The position numbers and the translations under genes are program-made. A stretch of DNA of 55,543 nucleotides from Micromonospora sp. BL4 (lineage in GTDB: Bacteria; Actinomycetota; Actinomycetes; Mycobacteriales; Micromonosporaceae): assembly GCF_003667505.1 (NCBI RefSeq), contig NZ_RCVJ01000138.1, forward strand, positions 1-55,543. Direction: 5' to 3'. Below the pieces are notes generated by a model. The model worked only from the letters and a program-made list of their open reading frames with translations, did no database searches and was not told the DNA's origin. Below are positions 23,096-32,281 of the stretch, in pieces; within the stretch, counting starts at the first letter, position 1, and each line of letters opens with the position of its first letter.

Positions 23096-24362
23096 CCGGA
23101 TCTGCCGGTACGGCGGCGGGCAACCGAGGCGGCTCCGCGCCGGCTCGACGGATCGGGGTGAACAGGCCGCCGACCGCCACCAGCAGACACCCCGCCCCCG
23201 CCACGACGGCGACCGCCGCGGCGCCGTAGCGGGCGGCGGCCCAGGTCAGCGCGACCGCCCCGGCCGGCCCGAGGGCGTAGTGCGTGCTCCAGAACGCCGA
23301 GGTGACCCGGCCGAGCAGGTGATCGGGTGTGATCTCCTGGCGCAGCGACATCGAGCAGATCCCGCCGACGCTCAGACAGCACAGGTACACGGCGGTCAGC
23401 GCGGTGACCGCCGGCACGGTCGTCGCGAGGCCGACGCCCGCCACGGCGAGACCGCAGATCGCGTGCGCGCCGATCCAGGTGACGCCGAAGCCGCGCCGGC
23501 GGCGCAGCGGGGCCACCAGGAGCGCCCCGGCGACCGTGCCGACCGCCGCCAGGCCGAGGACGGTGCCGACGGTGCCCTCGGAACCGCCGAGGTCGTGCGT
23601 GACGTGGTAGATCAGCACGTCGGTGAAGCCGTAGGTCAGGAAGATGAAGACCGACAGCAGCACGGTCAGCGCGCGGAGCACGGGCTGACGCCACAGGAAC
23701 CGCGCCCCGGCCAGGAACTCGACCAGCGGTCGCTGCCGGGTCACCGGGGCGGCGTCGTCGTCCTGGACGGGTCGCAGCCGGATCAGCCACAGGCCGACCG
23801 CGGAGACCGCGAAGCTCGCCGCGTTGACGGCTATCGCCACGGCCGGGCCGAACCGGGCCGACACCACGCCGGCGAGCAGCGGCCCGACCACGGCCGCCGC
23901 CGCGTACGTCGCCTGTAACCGCCCGTTGGCCTCGGTGATCTGATCGCGGTCGACCAGGTTGCGCACCGCGGTCACCGCGGCGACCTGGAACACCATCCCG
24001 GCCGCCTCGCAGATCGGCAGCACGACGAAGAGGAGCCAGACCTGCGGCCCGGCGAGCCAGGCCAGTGGCACCAGGCCGTAGAGCACCAGGCGGGCGAGGT
24101 CCGCCACGATCATCAGGGTGCGGCGGTCGTACCGGTCGACCAGCACACCGCCGAAGATCCCGGCGACGACCGATGCCGCGCCCGCGACGGCGGTGAGCAG
24201 GCCCATCCGGGCCACCGAGCCGGTCGCCTGGAGCACCAGCAGCGGCACCGCGAGGTACGCGAACGAGTCGCCGGCCGCGGAGAGCGACTGCGCGATCCAG
24301 TACGTGCCGAACATGCGGTCGCGCCACAGCGGAGGCCGGACCGCCCCGACAGGTCGGCTCAT
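23076..24362 (-). CDS. MFS transporter (probable drug exporter)
   Basis: A 428-residue, 12-helix major facilitator protein of the MFS_3/EntS-like group. The A-motif-like loop after helix 2 reads GGVLVDRYDRRTLMIVADLAR, and the central cytoplasmic loop lies around residues 195-215 (RLRPVQDDDAAPVTRQRP). The ATG at 24362 sits 7 bases after a TACCCT -10 element on the minus strand, so the mRNA is probably leaderless. EntS-like members export siderophores or drugs. It is not inside the siderophore operon, so its substrate is open. Confidence 0.85.
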   Translation of the reverse strand: MSRPVGAVRPPLWRDRMFGTYWIAQSLSAAGDSFAYLAVPLLVLQATGSVARMGLLTAVAGAASVVAGIFGGVLVDRYDRRTLMIVADLARLVLYGLVPLAWLAGPQVWLLFVVLPICEAAGMVFQVAAVTAVRNLVDRDQITEANGRLQATYAAAAVVGPLLAGVVSARFGPAVAIAVNAASFAVSAVGLWLIRLRPVQDDDAAPVTRQRPLVEFLAGARFLWRQPVLRALTVLLSVFIFLTYGFTDVLIYHVTHDLGGSEGTVGTVLGLAAVGTVAGALLVAPLRRRRGFGVTWIGAHAICGLAVAGVGLATTVPAVTALTAVYLCCLSVGGICSMSLRQEITPDHLLGRVTSAFWSTHYALGPAGAVALTWAAARYGAAAVAVVAGAGCLLVAVGGLFTPIRRAGAEPPRLPAAVPADPVTTPGT

Positions 24363-24369
24363 GGCGACG

Positions 24370-24375
24370 AGGGTA
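24370..24375 (-). promoter_or_regulatory. -10 element for the leaderless MFS transcript
   Basis: TACCCT on the minus strand ends 7 bases before the ATG at 24362. No good -35 box was seen. Confidence 0.45.
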
Positions 24376-24485
24376 GTGGCCCGGGACGCCCCGCACCGGC
24401 TGTGTCGGCCGTCACACCGAGCCATGTCACGAATCGTCGGGCGGCGCGCATCTCGTGGTCGTCACACAACGAGAGAGGCCAGACG

Positions 24486-25691
24486 ATGAGCGCAGCACAC
24501 GAAGCCGGCACGGCCAGCGCACACCGCGTGTTGATCCTGGGCGCGGGGTACGCGGGCATGGCCGCCGCGATCCAGCTCGCCGCCCGCACGCGGCGGCGCA
24601 CTGACGTGCAGGTGACCCTGGTGAACGGGCAGGAGCGGTTCACCGAACGGTTGCGGTTGCACCTGGTGGCGACCGGGCAGCAGCTGCGTGAGATGCACAT
24701 CCCGGCGCTGCTGGACGACACGGGCGCGCAGTTCGTCCGCGGCTGGGTCACGGCGGTGGACGCGCAGGCGAAGACCGTCCGGATCGACGACAGCCGGGTC
24801 CTGCACTACGACACGCTGGTGTACGGGTTGGGCAGCGTGGCCGACACGGCGCTGGTGCCGGGGGTCGAGGAGTACGCGTACACCCTGGACAGCGCCGAGG
24901 ACGCGGCGTCGCTGGCCGAGCGGCTGGCGCGGCTGGCCGGCGGCACGGTGGTGGTGGTCGGCAGCGGGCTGACCGGGGTCGAGTCGGCCGCGGAGATCGC
25001 CGAGCGGCATCCGGAGCTGAACGTCGTGCTGGTCGGCCGGCAGGAACCGGGCGTCACCATGAACCCCAGGGCCCGGGCGTACCTGCGGGCCGCGCTCGAC
25101 CGTCTCGGTGTCCAGGTGCGCTGCGGGGCGGCGGTGACGAAGGTGCTGCCCGACTCGGTCGAACTGGCGGATGGGACGTCCATCGCGGCCGACGTCGTCC
25201 TGTGGACGGGCGGTACGCGGGTGTCACCGCTGGCGGCCGCCGCGGATCTGACCGTCGACCAACGCGGTCGTGTCGTCACCGACGCCACACTGCGGTCGGT
25301 GTCGCACCCGGACGTGTACGCGATCGGTGACGCGGCGGCGATCCGCCAGGGTTACGGCGTCCTGCACGGCACCTGCCAGAGCGGCATGCCGACCGGCGTG
25401 CACGCGGCGGTGTCGATCGCCCGCGCGCTGGACGGCAAGCTGCCCCGACCGTTCCGGTTCGGGTACTACCACACCCCGGTGAGCCTGGGCCGCCATGACG
25501 CGGTCGTGCAGTTCACCCACCCGGACGACAGCCCCCGCCGGGTGTGTCTGACCGGCCGCGTGGCGGTCTGGTACAAGGAGACGGTGAGCGCCTCCCCCTG
25601 GCCGACGTACCGCCGCATGGTGAAGCTGCCCTCCTCCGGCGCGTTCTGGCCGCGCGGGGGTCGCTTCACCCGGCTCCGGGATGCGCGGTGA
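24486..25691 (+). CDS. FAD-dependent pyridine nucleotide oxidoreductase (NDH-2-like)
   Basis: A 401-residue two-dinucleotide-binding-domain flavoprotein. FAD motif VLILGAGYAGMAAA at residues 15-28, NAD(P) motif VVVVGSGLTGVESAAEI near 157-173 and the second FAD motif VYAIGDAAA near 277-285. It resembles type II NADH dehydrogenases and ferredoxin/thioredoxin reductase-like enzymes but lacks an obvious membrane-anchoring C-terminus. The ATG at 24486 has GAGAGG upstream. The stop overlaps the ECF41 sigma-factor start as GTGA, so the pair is co-expressed. An oxidoreductase beside an ECF41 sigma factor fits the known association of this group with redox-type genes. Confidence 0.87.
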   Translation: MSAAHEAGTASAHRVLILGAGYAGMAAAIQLAARTRRRTDVQVTLVNGQERFTERLRLHLVATGQQLREMHIPALLDDTGAQFVRGWVTAVDAQAKTVRIDDSRVLHYDTLVYGLGSVADTALVPGVEEYAYTLDSAEDAASLAERLARLAGGTVVVVGSGLTGVESAAEIAERHPELNVVLVGRQEPGVTMNPRARAYLRAALDRLGVQVRCGAAVTKVLPDSVELADGTSIAADVVLWTGGTRVSPLAAAADLTVDQRGRVVTDATLRSVSHPDVYAIGDAAAIRQGYGVLHGTCQSGMPTGVHAAVSIARALDGKLPRPFRFGYYHTPVSLGRHDAVVQFTHPDDSPRRVCLTGRVAVWYKETVSASPWPTYRRMVKLPSSGAFWPRGGRFTRLRDAR

Positions 25692-26608
25692 CCCGCCCGC
25701 GGTCGGACGCCGACCAGCAGGTGTTCCACCGCCATCGCAACCTGCTGTTCTCGGTGGCCTACCGCATTCTCGGCTCCGCGGCCGACGCCGAGGACGCCGT
25801 CCAGGAGGCGTGGATCAAATGGTCCGGGGCCGACCGCTCCGAGGTGGCCGACCCGAGGGCGTACCTGGCGCGCATCGTCTCGAATCTCGCGTTGCAGCGT
25901 CTGCGCTCCAGCCAGCATCAACGCGAGACCTATGTGGGGCCGTGGCTTCCCGAGCCCGTCCTGACCGAGGGCGACACCGCGGACACCGTCACCGACGCCG
26001 AGTCGGTGTCGATGGCGATGCTGGTGGTGCTGGAAACGCTCAGCCCGCTGGAGCGGGCGGTGTTCGTCCTGAAGGAGGTCTTCGACTTCAGCCACGCCGA
26101 GATCGCGGTGGCGGTGGAACGCTCCGAGGCCGCCGTGCGCCAGGCCGCGCACCGCGCCCGGGAGCATGTGCGCGCCCGGCGACCGCGTTTCACCGCGGAC
26201 CGGTCCCAGCAGCGCGGGGTCACCGAGCGGTTCCTCGCCGCCGCGACCGGCGGCGACATCAACACCCTGATGGAGTTGCTGTCGCCGGACGTCACGTTGT
26301 GGACCGACGGCGGCGGCAAGGTTCGCCAGGCCCTGCGCCCGATCGTGGGAGCGGAGACGGTCGCCGCCTGGTTCGCGGCCATCGGCACCGTCACCTACCA
26401 GGGCGTGCAGCCCGACGACATGCGCGCCGCCCTGGTCGAGATCAACGGCGGGCCGGGCGTGGTGTTCAACGGCGCGGGCCGGGTGATCGCCACCGTCACG
26501 TTCGACATCGACGCCGACGGCCGCATCACCACCATTCACAACGTCGCCAACCCCGACAAGCTGCGCGCCGTCGGCGACGGCACCACCCGCGACCTCCCGA
26601 CGAGCTGA
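25688..26608 (+). CDS. ECF41-type sigma factor with SnoaL-like C-terminal domain
   Basis: A 306-residue ECF sigma factor. Region 2: FHRHRNLLFSVAYRILGSAADAEDAVQEAW; region 4: LSPLERAVFVLKEVFDFSHAEIA followed by AVRQAAHRAREHV. Residues about 180-300 form a SnoaL/NTF2-like domain (FLAAATGGDINTLMELLSPDVTLWTDGGGK) with the conserved NPDKLRAV tail, the diagnostic C-terminal extension of the ECF41 group that acts as a built-in regulator. The GTG at 25688 overlaps the flavoprotein stop. Confidence 0.9.
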   Translation: MTRPRSDADQQVFHRHRNLLFSVAYRILGSAADAEDAVQEAWIKWSGADRSEVADPRAYLARIVSNLALQRLRSSQHQRETYVGPWLPEPVLTEGDTADTVTDAESVSMAMLVVLETLSPLERAVFVLKEVFDFSHAEIAVAVERSEAAVRQAAHRAREHVRARRPRFTADRSQQRGVTERFLAAATGGDINTLMELLSPDVTLWTDGGGKVRQALRPIVGAETVAAWFAAIGTVTYQGVQPDDMRAALVEINGGPGVVFNGAGRVIATVTFDIDADGRITTIHNVANPDKLRAVGDGTTRDLPTS

Positions 26609-26640
26609 GCCGGCCGCGGGAGGGATCCCCACGGCCGGCT
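26608..26640. terminator. Bidirectional terminator with the sigma-factor stop in its arm
   Basis: 9-bp arms AGCCGGCCG / CGGCCGGCT (26608-26616 and 26632-26640). The first arm starts on the last base of the TGA at 26606-26608. Convergent genes end at 26608 and 26659. Confidence 0.7.
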
Positions 26641-26658
26641 CCGGATCGCTGGAAGCGG

Positions 26659-27219
26659 TCAGCTCTGGCGCAGCGGCGCGAGCGCGGTGCTCCAGGCGAC
26701 GACCTGGTCCAGGGTGACGCTGAGGGCGTCCCGCTGGTGGTCGTTGGGCTTGAAGACGCTGAAGTTCTCGAAGTCGGTGAAGAGCGACAGCGCCACCTGG
26801 GACCGCACGTCGGCCATCTGGAGCTCACCGGAGATCAGGCGCAGGTGCTCGACGGCCCGTGCGCCGCCGACCGAGCCGTAGCTGACGAAGCCGACGGCCT
26901 TGTTGTTCCACTCGGCGTAGAGGAAGTCGATGGCGTTCTTCAGGGCGCCCGAGGTGGAGTGGTTGTACTCGGGCGTGACCATCACGAACCCGTCGAACGA
27001 CGCGATCGTCTCGGCCCAGCGCAGCGTGTGCGGCTGGGTGTACTGGCCCATCGCCGGCGGGTACGCCTCGTCGAGGTGCGGCAGCTTGTAGTCGAGCAGG
27101 TCGATCAGCTCGAACTCCGCGTCGGAGCGCTGCTTGGCGACCTCGAGGACCCAGCGGGCGACGGCTTCGCCGTTGCGGCCCGGGCGGGTGCTCCCGAGGA
27201 TGATCCCGATCCTGGTCAT
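26659..27219 (-). CDS. NAD(P)H-dependent FMN reductase (quinone reductase type)
   Basis: A 186-residue flavodoxin-like reductase. FMN-phosphate loop GSTRPGRNGEAVARWV at residues 9-24 and the family motif PEYNHSTSGALKNAIDFLY at about 78-96. GAAAGG lies before the ATG at 27219. It is divergently transcribed from a MarR regulator with two shared palindromic sites, so it is probably the regulated target, reducing quinones, azo or nitro compounds or supplying reduced FMN. Confidence 0.9.
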   Translation of the reverse strand: MTRIGIILGSTRPGRNGEAVARWVLEVAKQRSDAEFELIDLLDYKLPHLDEAYPPAMGQYTQPHTLRWAETIASFDGFVMVTPEYNHSTSGALKNAIDFLYAEWNNKAVGFVSYGSVGGARAVEHLRLISGELQMADVRSQVALSLFTDFENFSVFKPNDHQRDALSVTLDQVVAWSTALAPLRQS

Positions 27220-27270
27220 GGTTGCGCCTTTCAGAAGTCCTTGCCTGGCGACGTGAACGCTAGCCACTTG

Positions 27271-27286
27271 TTGCTTGGTCAAGCAA
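27271..27286. promoter_or_regulatory. MarR-type operator 1 (reductase side)
   Basis: TTGCTTGGTCAAGCAA: 7-bp arms TTGCTTG/CAAGCAA around a 2-bp centre, 52 bases upstream of the reductase start. Almost identical to operator 2. Confidence 0.75.
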
Positions 27287-27324
27287 ATGTCGGCACCATG
27301 TCGAGGATCACAGCGCGGGCACGC

Positions 27325-27344
27325 AGTTGCTCGGTCAAGCAACT
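27325..27344. promoter_or_regulatory. MarR-type operator 2 (regulator side)
   Basis: AGTTGCTCGGTCAAGCAACT: 9-bp arms with one mismatch, 56 bases from operator 1 centre to centre. It abuts the TAGGAT -10 element of the marR gene, consistent with autorepression. Confidence 0.78.
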
Positions 27345-27349
27345 AGGAT
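27344..27349 (+). promoter_or_regulatory. -10 element for a leaderless marR transcript
   Basis: TAGGAT is followed by six bases and the ATG at 27356. It overlaps the end of operator 2. Confidence 0.55.
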
Positions 27350-27355
27350 GGGGGT

Positions 27356-27820
27356 ATGTCCGGCACCTCCGCAGAGCCCCTCCGTCCCCTCAACTCGGAC
27401 GAGGAGGCGCTGGTCCGCGCCCTGGGCCAGCTGATGTTCGTCCTGCCCCGGGCCATCGACACCGACATGACCGGCGACCGTCAGCTGCCGCTGACCGAGT
27501 ACACCGCCCTCCGGGTCCTCTCCGAGGCGCCGGGCCGGCAGATGCGGATGAACGAACTCGCCGCGGAGTGCCAGCTCTCGCTCAGCGGAATGACCCGCAC
27601 CATCACCCGGCTGGAGACGCAGGGCCTGGTCGAGCGGGTGCGCAGCGAGCAGGACGCCCGCGGCTGGAACGCCGTCCTCACCCCCGCCGGCTTCGCCCGG
27701 CTCGAGGAGTCCTGGCCGAGCCACCTGGCCGCCGTGCGGCGGCGGTTCCTGGACCACCTCGAGGGCCTCGATCTCGTCCAGCTGGCCCGCGCCTTCCGGC
27801 GCATCGGCACGGTCGACTGA
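27356..27820 (+). CDS. MarR-family transcriptional regulator
   Basis: A 154-residue winged-helix regulator. The helix-turn-helix is MRMNELAAECQLSLSGMTRTI at residues 62-82, followed by the wing with the MarR signature DARGWNAVLTPAG. It is flanked by helices for dimerisation. The start is probably leaderless (see the -10 element). It probably represses itself and the divergent FMN reductase by binding the two palindromes and is released by a phenolic, quinone or oxidant ligand, as is usual in the family. Confidence 0.92.
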   Translation: MSGTSAEPLRPLNSDEEALVRALGQLMFVLPRAIDTDMTGDRQLPLTEYTALRVLSEAPGRQMRMNELAAECQLSLSGMTRTITRLETQGLVERVRSEQDARGWNAVLTPAGFARLEESWPSHLAAVRRRFLDHLEGLDLVQLARAFRRIGTVD

Positions 27821-27836
27821 GCCGGAGCGCGCTCAG
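27817..27836. terminator. Short hairpin containing both convergent stop codons
   Basis: 6-bp arms CTGAGC / GCTCAG (27817-27822, 27831-27836) with an 8-base loop. The TGA of marR and the reverse-complement TGA of the DUF1772 gene each lie in an arm. A weak terminator. Confidence 0.4.
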
Positions 27837-28333
27837 CCGGACAGCCGGCCGAGCCCGACCAGCGCCCAGGTGAGCAGCCCGAACGCGCCGGTCGAGGCGA
27901 TGGCCCGGATCACGTTGCCGCGCACCCACGCGGCCTCGAAGCGCTCCCGCAGGCCGGCCAGATCGGCGACCCGGTCGACGTCGCCGGCCTGAGCCAGCAC
28001 GTTGTTGAGCGGCACGTTGACGACGGCGGTGACACCGAGCACCACCACGTACAGCAGCAGCGCGGCGACGATCCACGGCAGCACCGCGCGGTGCCCGGCG
28101 CCCAGGTGTGACACCGCCGCCAGCAGCGTGAACACCAGCGCACCACCGAAGCAGACGGCGAACCACCCGTTCAGGATGGACTCGTTGATCCGTTGCATGG
28201 CGAGCACCAGAGTCCGGTCGTCGGTGCGGCTCAGGCCCGGCATGACCGCGTACGCGAACGCGGTGAATAGCCCGGCGGTCAGGCCGGTGGTCACGGTGGC
28301 GGCGATCAGGCTCGTGGTGCGCAGGAAACTCAT
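27833..28333 (-). CDS. DUF1772 (anthrone-oxygenase-like) membrane protein
   Basis: A 166-residue protein with four hydrophobic helices (LIAATVTTGLTAGLFTAFAYAVM; FAVCFGGALVFTLLAAV; WIVAALLLYVVVLGVTAVVNVPLNN; IASTGAFGLLTWALVGLG). The VPLNN motif and length fit DUF1772, a family that includes fungal anthrone oxygenase-like proteins. The ATG at 28333 has GGAG just upstream at short spacing. Function in bacteria is unknown. Confidence 0.82.
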   Translation of the reverse strand: MSFLRTTSLIAATVTTGLTAGLFTAFAYAVMPGLSRTDDRTLVLAMQRINESILNGWFAVCFGGALVFTLLAAVSHLGAGHRAVLPWIVAALLLYVVVLGVTAVVNVPLNNVLAQAGDVDRVADLAGLRERFEAAWVRGNVIRAIASTGAFGLLTWALVGLGRLSG

Positions 28334-28462
28334 GTCTCCATTGCACCGGCCGGTGAGCGCCCTGGCCATGCGCCACAGCGTCGGTTGCATACGCGGGCGT
28401 CTCGCGCGGTCGCGCCTCGGCCGGGTGTCAGGCTCGCCTACCCGGCCGGGGCGCGACCGGTG

Positions 28463-30313
28463 TCACCGGGCCGGCGCGTAGCGGGCCAGCGGGTTGACCA
28501 GCGTGCCGACGAACTGGAGGGCGGCCGACGGGTCGGCCAGGTCGATCATCTGCTGGTTGTCGCGCAGTTGCAGCCGGTTGAGGCAGGACAGCGCGAACTC
28601 CGGGGCGAACAGGTCGTAGCGGCGGGCCCGCTCGGCCAGGTGCGGCACCCGGTCCAGGTAGTCGGCGGCGCAGGCGGCGACCGTACGCCAGAAGTCCTCC
28701 TCGGTCAGTACGCCGGCCTCGACCAGCACCGCGTTGAGGTGGCGCAGGAAGCAGTCGACCACGTCGGTGAAGATGCTCAGCAGCTTGGTGTCGTCGGGCA
28801 CCTCGACCCGGATCCGCTCCACCGCCGGCGGCAGCTCGACCTCGGTGCTCATCACCGCGATCTCCTCGGCGATGTCCTTGAAGATCACCCGCTCGACCGT
28901 GTCCTGCTCGTCGAGGACCAGGATGACGTTCTCGCCGTGCGGCATGAAGGCCAGGTCGTGGGCGTAGAAGCTGTGCAGCAGCGGGGTCAGGTAGGCGTCC
29001 AGGTAGCGGCGCAGCCACACCTCGGGCGCCAGCCCGGACCGGGCGATCAGTGCCGCCGCCAGCGAGCCGCCGTCGCTGTCCACGTGCAGCAGGGCGGCCA
29101 TGGTGGACAGTCGTCGACCCGGCGCGAGACCCGGCACCGGGCTCTCCCGCCACAGCGCGGCGAACATCTTGCGGTACGGGGAGGTGCGGTCGGTCGCCGC
29201 CTCGTACTGCCGGTGCCGGTAGCCGACCGCGGCCCGCTCCCGGATGACCGTCAACCCGGTGCCGGCGAGCACCTCGTCGCCGGCGATCAGGTCGGCCAGC
29301 CAGTCGTTGATCGCCGGGGTGGCCGCCATGTACGCGGCCGACAGCCCCCGCATGAAGCCCATGTTCAGCACCGACAGCGCGGTCTTCACGTAGTGCCGGC
29401 GCGGCTCGGTGACGTTGAAGAAGGTGCGGATGGACTGCTGGGCGAGGTGGTCGTCCGGCCCGGGGCCGAGGTGCACCAGCCGACGCTCGGCCAGCTCACC
29501 GGCGAACGTGACGGCCAGTTTGTTCCACCACTGCCACGGGTGCGCCGGGATCAGGTGGTAGTCGGCGAGGTCCAGCCCGAGGTCGGCCATCGTGGCGGCG
29601 AACCGGGCCCGGGTGTCCGCGTCCAGCTCACCCTCGATGAGAGTGTCGTAGTCGAGGTCGGCGGCGCTGCTGAACGTCGAGTGGTCCCGGTGCGCGGCCA
29701 GCCACTCCAGCCGGACCGGCGCGGCGGCCTCCGGGGCGTACCGGTGGTACTCGTCGACGCCGAAGCCGAGCCGGCCGTTGTTGGCCACGAAGCAGGGGTG
29801 GCCCTCGGTCATCGACGTCTCGATGGTCTGGAAGTCCGCCCCGGCCAGCTCGGCGGCGCTCGGCGCGGACTGCGCCAGCTTGTACGCGGCGCCGGCGAGG
29901 GTGGAGGTGATCTCCTCCAGGTAGACCGGGAGCACCCGCGCGGAGAGCCCGAGGCTGTCGCGCAGTTCGACGATCAGGTCGACCGCGTCGGGCGGCAGCG
30001 CGGCGCCGTCGCGGTGCCGGGTGATGCTGTCCGGGTCGATCTGCCAGTGCGCCAACGCGAGCACCCGAGCGGCGAACCGGTAGGTGACGGTGCCGTCGTC
30101 GCTGCGGACCTCGTACCACTGCCGGTCGTCGCCGTCGGGGGCCGGTACGGGCTCCGGGGTGATCAGCCGTTCGTGGGTGAACTCGGCGAGGGCCTTGCGG
30201 ACCAGCAGCCGGTTGGCCCGGGCCCAGCGCTGCGGGGTGAGATGTCGGACCGGGTCGACGGCGCCCGACGCGGCGGCGGAGGACGGCTGGGTGGGGATGG
30301 CGGTGGTGGTCAC
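28463..30313 (-). CDS. desD: IucA/IucC-family siderophore synthetase (DesD-like)
   Basis: A 616-residue NRPS-independent siderophore synthetase. Visible: TEGHPCFVANNGRLGFG (substrate/ATP-binding GHP motif), IPAHPWQW (the conserved HPWQ), TRSPYRKMFA-type ATP loop and FMPHGENVILVLDEQ in the C-terminal domain. The enzyme would join hydroxamate units (N-hydroxy-N-acyl cadaverine or similar) into a desferrioxamine-type chain or ring in the cytoplasm. The GTG at 30313 overlaps the acyltransferase stop by 4 bases and has GGAG upstream. It is the last gene of the minus-strand siderophore arm. The symbol is by homology in the DesA-B-C-D order. Confidence 0.9.
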   Translation of the reverse strand: MTTTAIPTQPSSAAASGAVDPVRHLTPQRWARANRLLVRKALAEFTHERLITPEPVPAPDGDDRQWYEVRSDDGTVTYRFAARVLALAHWQIDPDSITRHRDGAALPPDAVDLIVELRDSLGLSARVLPVYLEEITSTLAGAAYKLAQSAPSAAELAGADFQTIETSMTEGHPCFVANNGRLGFGVDEYHRYAPEAAAPVRLEWLAAHRDHSTFSSAADLDYDTLIEGELDADTRARFAATMADLGLDLADYHLIPAHPWQWWNKLAVTFAGELAERRLVHLGPGPDDHLAQQSIRTFFNVTEPRRHYVKTALSVLNMGFMRGLSAAYMAATPAINDWLADLIAGDEVLAGTGLTVIRERAAVGYRHRQYEAATDRTSPYRKMFAALWRESPVPGLAPGRRLSTMAALLHVDSDGGSLAAALIARSGLAPEVWLRRYLDAYLTPLLHSFYAHDLAFMPHGENVILVLDEQDTVERVIFKDIAEEIAVMSTEVELPPAVERIRVEVPDDTKLLSIFTDVVDCFLRHLNAVLVEAGVLTEEDFWRTVAACAADYLDRVPHLAERARRYDLFAPEFALSCLNRLQLRDNQQMIDLADPSAALQFVGTLVNPLARYAPAR

Positions 30314-30930
30314 GCCGGGGCTCCTTCGGGTCGGGTGACGGCGGCGCGGTCGGTCGCGGCCCGTCGGGTCGCGCGGTCGGTCGCGGCGTGGAACTGCGCC
30401 CGGGTGCAGACGCTGAGCAGCGCCTCCTTCTCGGGCTTGGCGATGGCGCCGACGACCTCGAACCCGACGGCGGCGTTCAGCGCGTGCACGGCGGTGTTGC
30501 GCACGTCCGGCTCGACCACCACCCGCCGGGCCGCCGGGTCGGCGAAGAGCCACGCCATGACGGTGGTGAGCACCGCCCGGGTGAAACCGTGCACCGGGGC
30601 GCCGGTGGGCGCGCAGAGGAAGTGCATGCCGACGTCCCCGGGCTGGGCGTCGTACAGGCCGACCAGCTCGACGTGCGCCGGGTCGTAGCGTTCGGCCAGG
30701 AAGGCGGGACGCCCGTCGTACAGGCCGAGGTACGCGTCGTGGTGCGGGTGGGCGGCGATCCGCCGGTACTCCTCGGCCACCTGAGCCGGGTCGGCGTCCT
30801 GCATCAGCCAGAACGCCGCCTTCGGGTGGGTCACCCAGGCGTGCAGCAGCGCGGCGTCGGAGTCCGGGTCGAGGGTCCGTAGCGCGAACTCACCGAGCCG
30901 GTCGTCGACGCGGGCGAAGACGACGGTCAC
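30310..30930 (-). CDS. desC: Siderophore N-acyltransferase (DesC-like GNAT)
   Basis: A 206-residue GNAT of the IucB/AlcB/DesC group, which acylates the hydroxylamine made by the preceding monooxygenase. Signature: [16 protein letters not shown] near the N-terminus and [22 protein letters not shown] in motif A/B. The GTG at 30930 overlaps the hydroxylase stop by 4 bases. A paralogue with the same motifs is encoded at 40924 on the other arm of the locus. The acyl donor (acetyl- or succinyl-CoA) cannot be told from sequence. Confidence 0.88.
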   Translation of the reverse strand: MTVVFARVDDRLGEFALRTLDPDSDAALLHAWVTHPKAAFWLMQDADPAQVAEEYRRIAAHPHHDAYLGLYDGRPAFLAERYDPAHVELVGLYDAQPGDVGMHFLCAPTGAPVHGFTRAVLTTVMAWLFADPAARRVVVEPDVRNTAVHALNAAVGFEVVGAIAKPEKEALLSVCTRAQFHAATDRATRRAATDRAAVTRPEGAPA

Positions 30931-32216
30931 GACGCCACCCCGGCGGGCGCGCCGAACTCCTGGAAGGTGATGCTCTTCTCGATCGGGTAGTGCTCCCGGC
31001 CGAGCAGCTCCCGGATGATCCATGAGTTGCGGTACGCGCCCATGCCCAGGTCCGGTGAGGTGATGCTGTGCGTGTGGGTGCCCGCGTTCTGCAGGAAGAT
31101 GCCCCGGCCGGTGTGGTCGATGCTGTAGTTGCGGGCCACGTCGAACCGGCCGTGCGCGTCCCAGCGGATCCGGTCGCGCACCGGCGCGAGGAACTCCGGC
31201 ACCCGGTAGTGGTAGCCGGTCGCCAGCACCAGACCCTCGGTCCGCAGGGTGAAGTCGCGCTCCTGCTCGACCTGGCGCAACCCTAGCGTGTACGCCCCGT
31301 CGTGGTGCTCGGCGCTGGTCAGCTCGGTGTTGGTGAGCAGCCGGGTGTTCGCCGGCCCGTCGACGCTGTGCGCGTAGAGCAGGTCGAAGATGTCATTGAT
31401 CAGGTCGGCGTTGATGCCCTTGAACAGGCCCTTCTGCTCCGACTCCAGCCGGTAGCGGGTCGCCTCGGGCAGCGCGTGGAAGTAGTCCACGTAGTCCGGC
31501 GAGGTCATCTCCAGCGTGAGCTTGGTGTATTCGAGGGGGAAGAACCGCGGCGAACGGGTGACCCAGTTCAGCTGGTAGCCGTACCGGTCGAGGTCGCCGA
31601 GCAGGTCGTGGTAGATCTCGGCGGCGCTCTGCCCGCTGCCCACCACGGTGATGCTGCGCTTGGTGCGCAGCGCGTCCCGGTGCTCCAGGTAGCGCGAGTT
31701 GTGCACCGCGTCGCCGGGCAGCCCCGCGACGGCCGGGGGCAGGTGCGGCGGGGTGCCGGTGCCGAGCACCAGGTGCCGGGCCCGGTACTCGACCGTCTCC
31801 CCCGCGCCGGTGCTGGCCCGCACCACGTACCGCTCGTCGGTGCGGTCGTACTCCACCATGGTGACCGTCTGGCCGAAGCGCAGGTTCGGCAGCTTGGCCG
31901 CCGCCCACCGGCAGTAGGCGTCGTACTCGCTGCGCAGCGGGTAGAAGCTCTCCCGGATGTAGAACGGGTAGAGCCGGCCGATCTCCTTCAGGTAGTTGAG
32001 GAAGGAGTAGGGCGAGGTCGGGTCCGCCAGGCTGACCAGGTCGGCGATGAACGGGGTCTGCAACCGGGCCGACTCCAGCAGCATGCCGGGGTGCCAGGCG
32101 AGGCTCGGCCGGGCCTCCAGGAACACCCCGTCCAGGTCGTCGATCGGGGCGGTGAGGCAGGCCAGGCCGAGGTTGTACGGGCCCAGCCCGATGGCGATGA
32201 AGTCGTGGGTGGACAT
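30927..32216 (-). CDS. desB: Lysine/ornithine/cadaverine N-hydroxylase (DesB-like monooxygenase)
   Basis: A 429-residue FAD/NADPH N-hydroxylating monooxygenase of the IucD/PvdA/DesB family. FAD loop [10 protein letters not shown] at residues 9-18, NADPH motif [16 protein letters not shown] near 188-203, and the C-terminal substrate motif [13 protein letters not shown] at 32216 with GGAGGG upstream. With the adjacent decarboxylase, acyltransferase and synthetase it forms the desABCD-type set, so cadaverine is the probable substrate (inference from operon order). Confidence 0.92.
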   Translation of the reverse strand: MSTHDFIAIGLGPYNLGLACLTAPIDDLDGVFLEARPSLAWHPGMLLESARLQTPFIADLVSLADPTSPYSFLNYLKEIGRLYPFYIRESFYPLRSEYDAYCRWAAAKLPNLRFGQTVTMVEYDRTDERYVVRASTGAGETVEYRARHLVLGTGTPPHLPPAVAGLPGDAVHNSRYLEHRDALRTKRSITVVGSGQSAAEIYHDLLGDLDRYGYQLNWVTRSPRFFPLEYTKLTLEMTSPDYVDYFHALPEATRYRLESEQKGLFKGINADLINDIFDLLYAHSVDGPANTRLLTNTELTSAEHHDGAYTLGLRQVEQERDFTLRTEGLVLATGYHYRVPEFLAPVRDRIRWDAHGRFDVARNYSIDHTGRGIFLQNAGTHTHSITSPDLGMGAYRNSWIIRELLGREHYPIEKSITFQEFGAPAGVAS

Positions 32217-32281
32217 CCTGCCCTCCAGGCACGGGTTCGGGTTCGGCGCCAGCCGACGCGGCGCGTTCGGGGACGCCGGCA

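Noticed and set aside
24411..24464. ECF41-type promoter (GTCACA ... CGTC) upstream of the flavoprotein gene
   Set aside because: GTCACA-like and CGTC elements are present, but none has the expected spacing of about 16-17 bases; the best pair is 19 apart.
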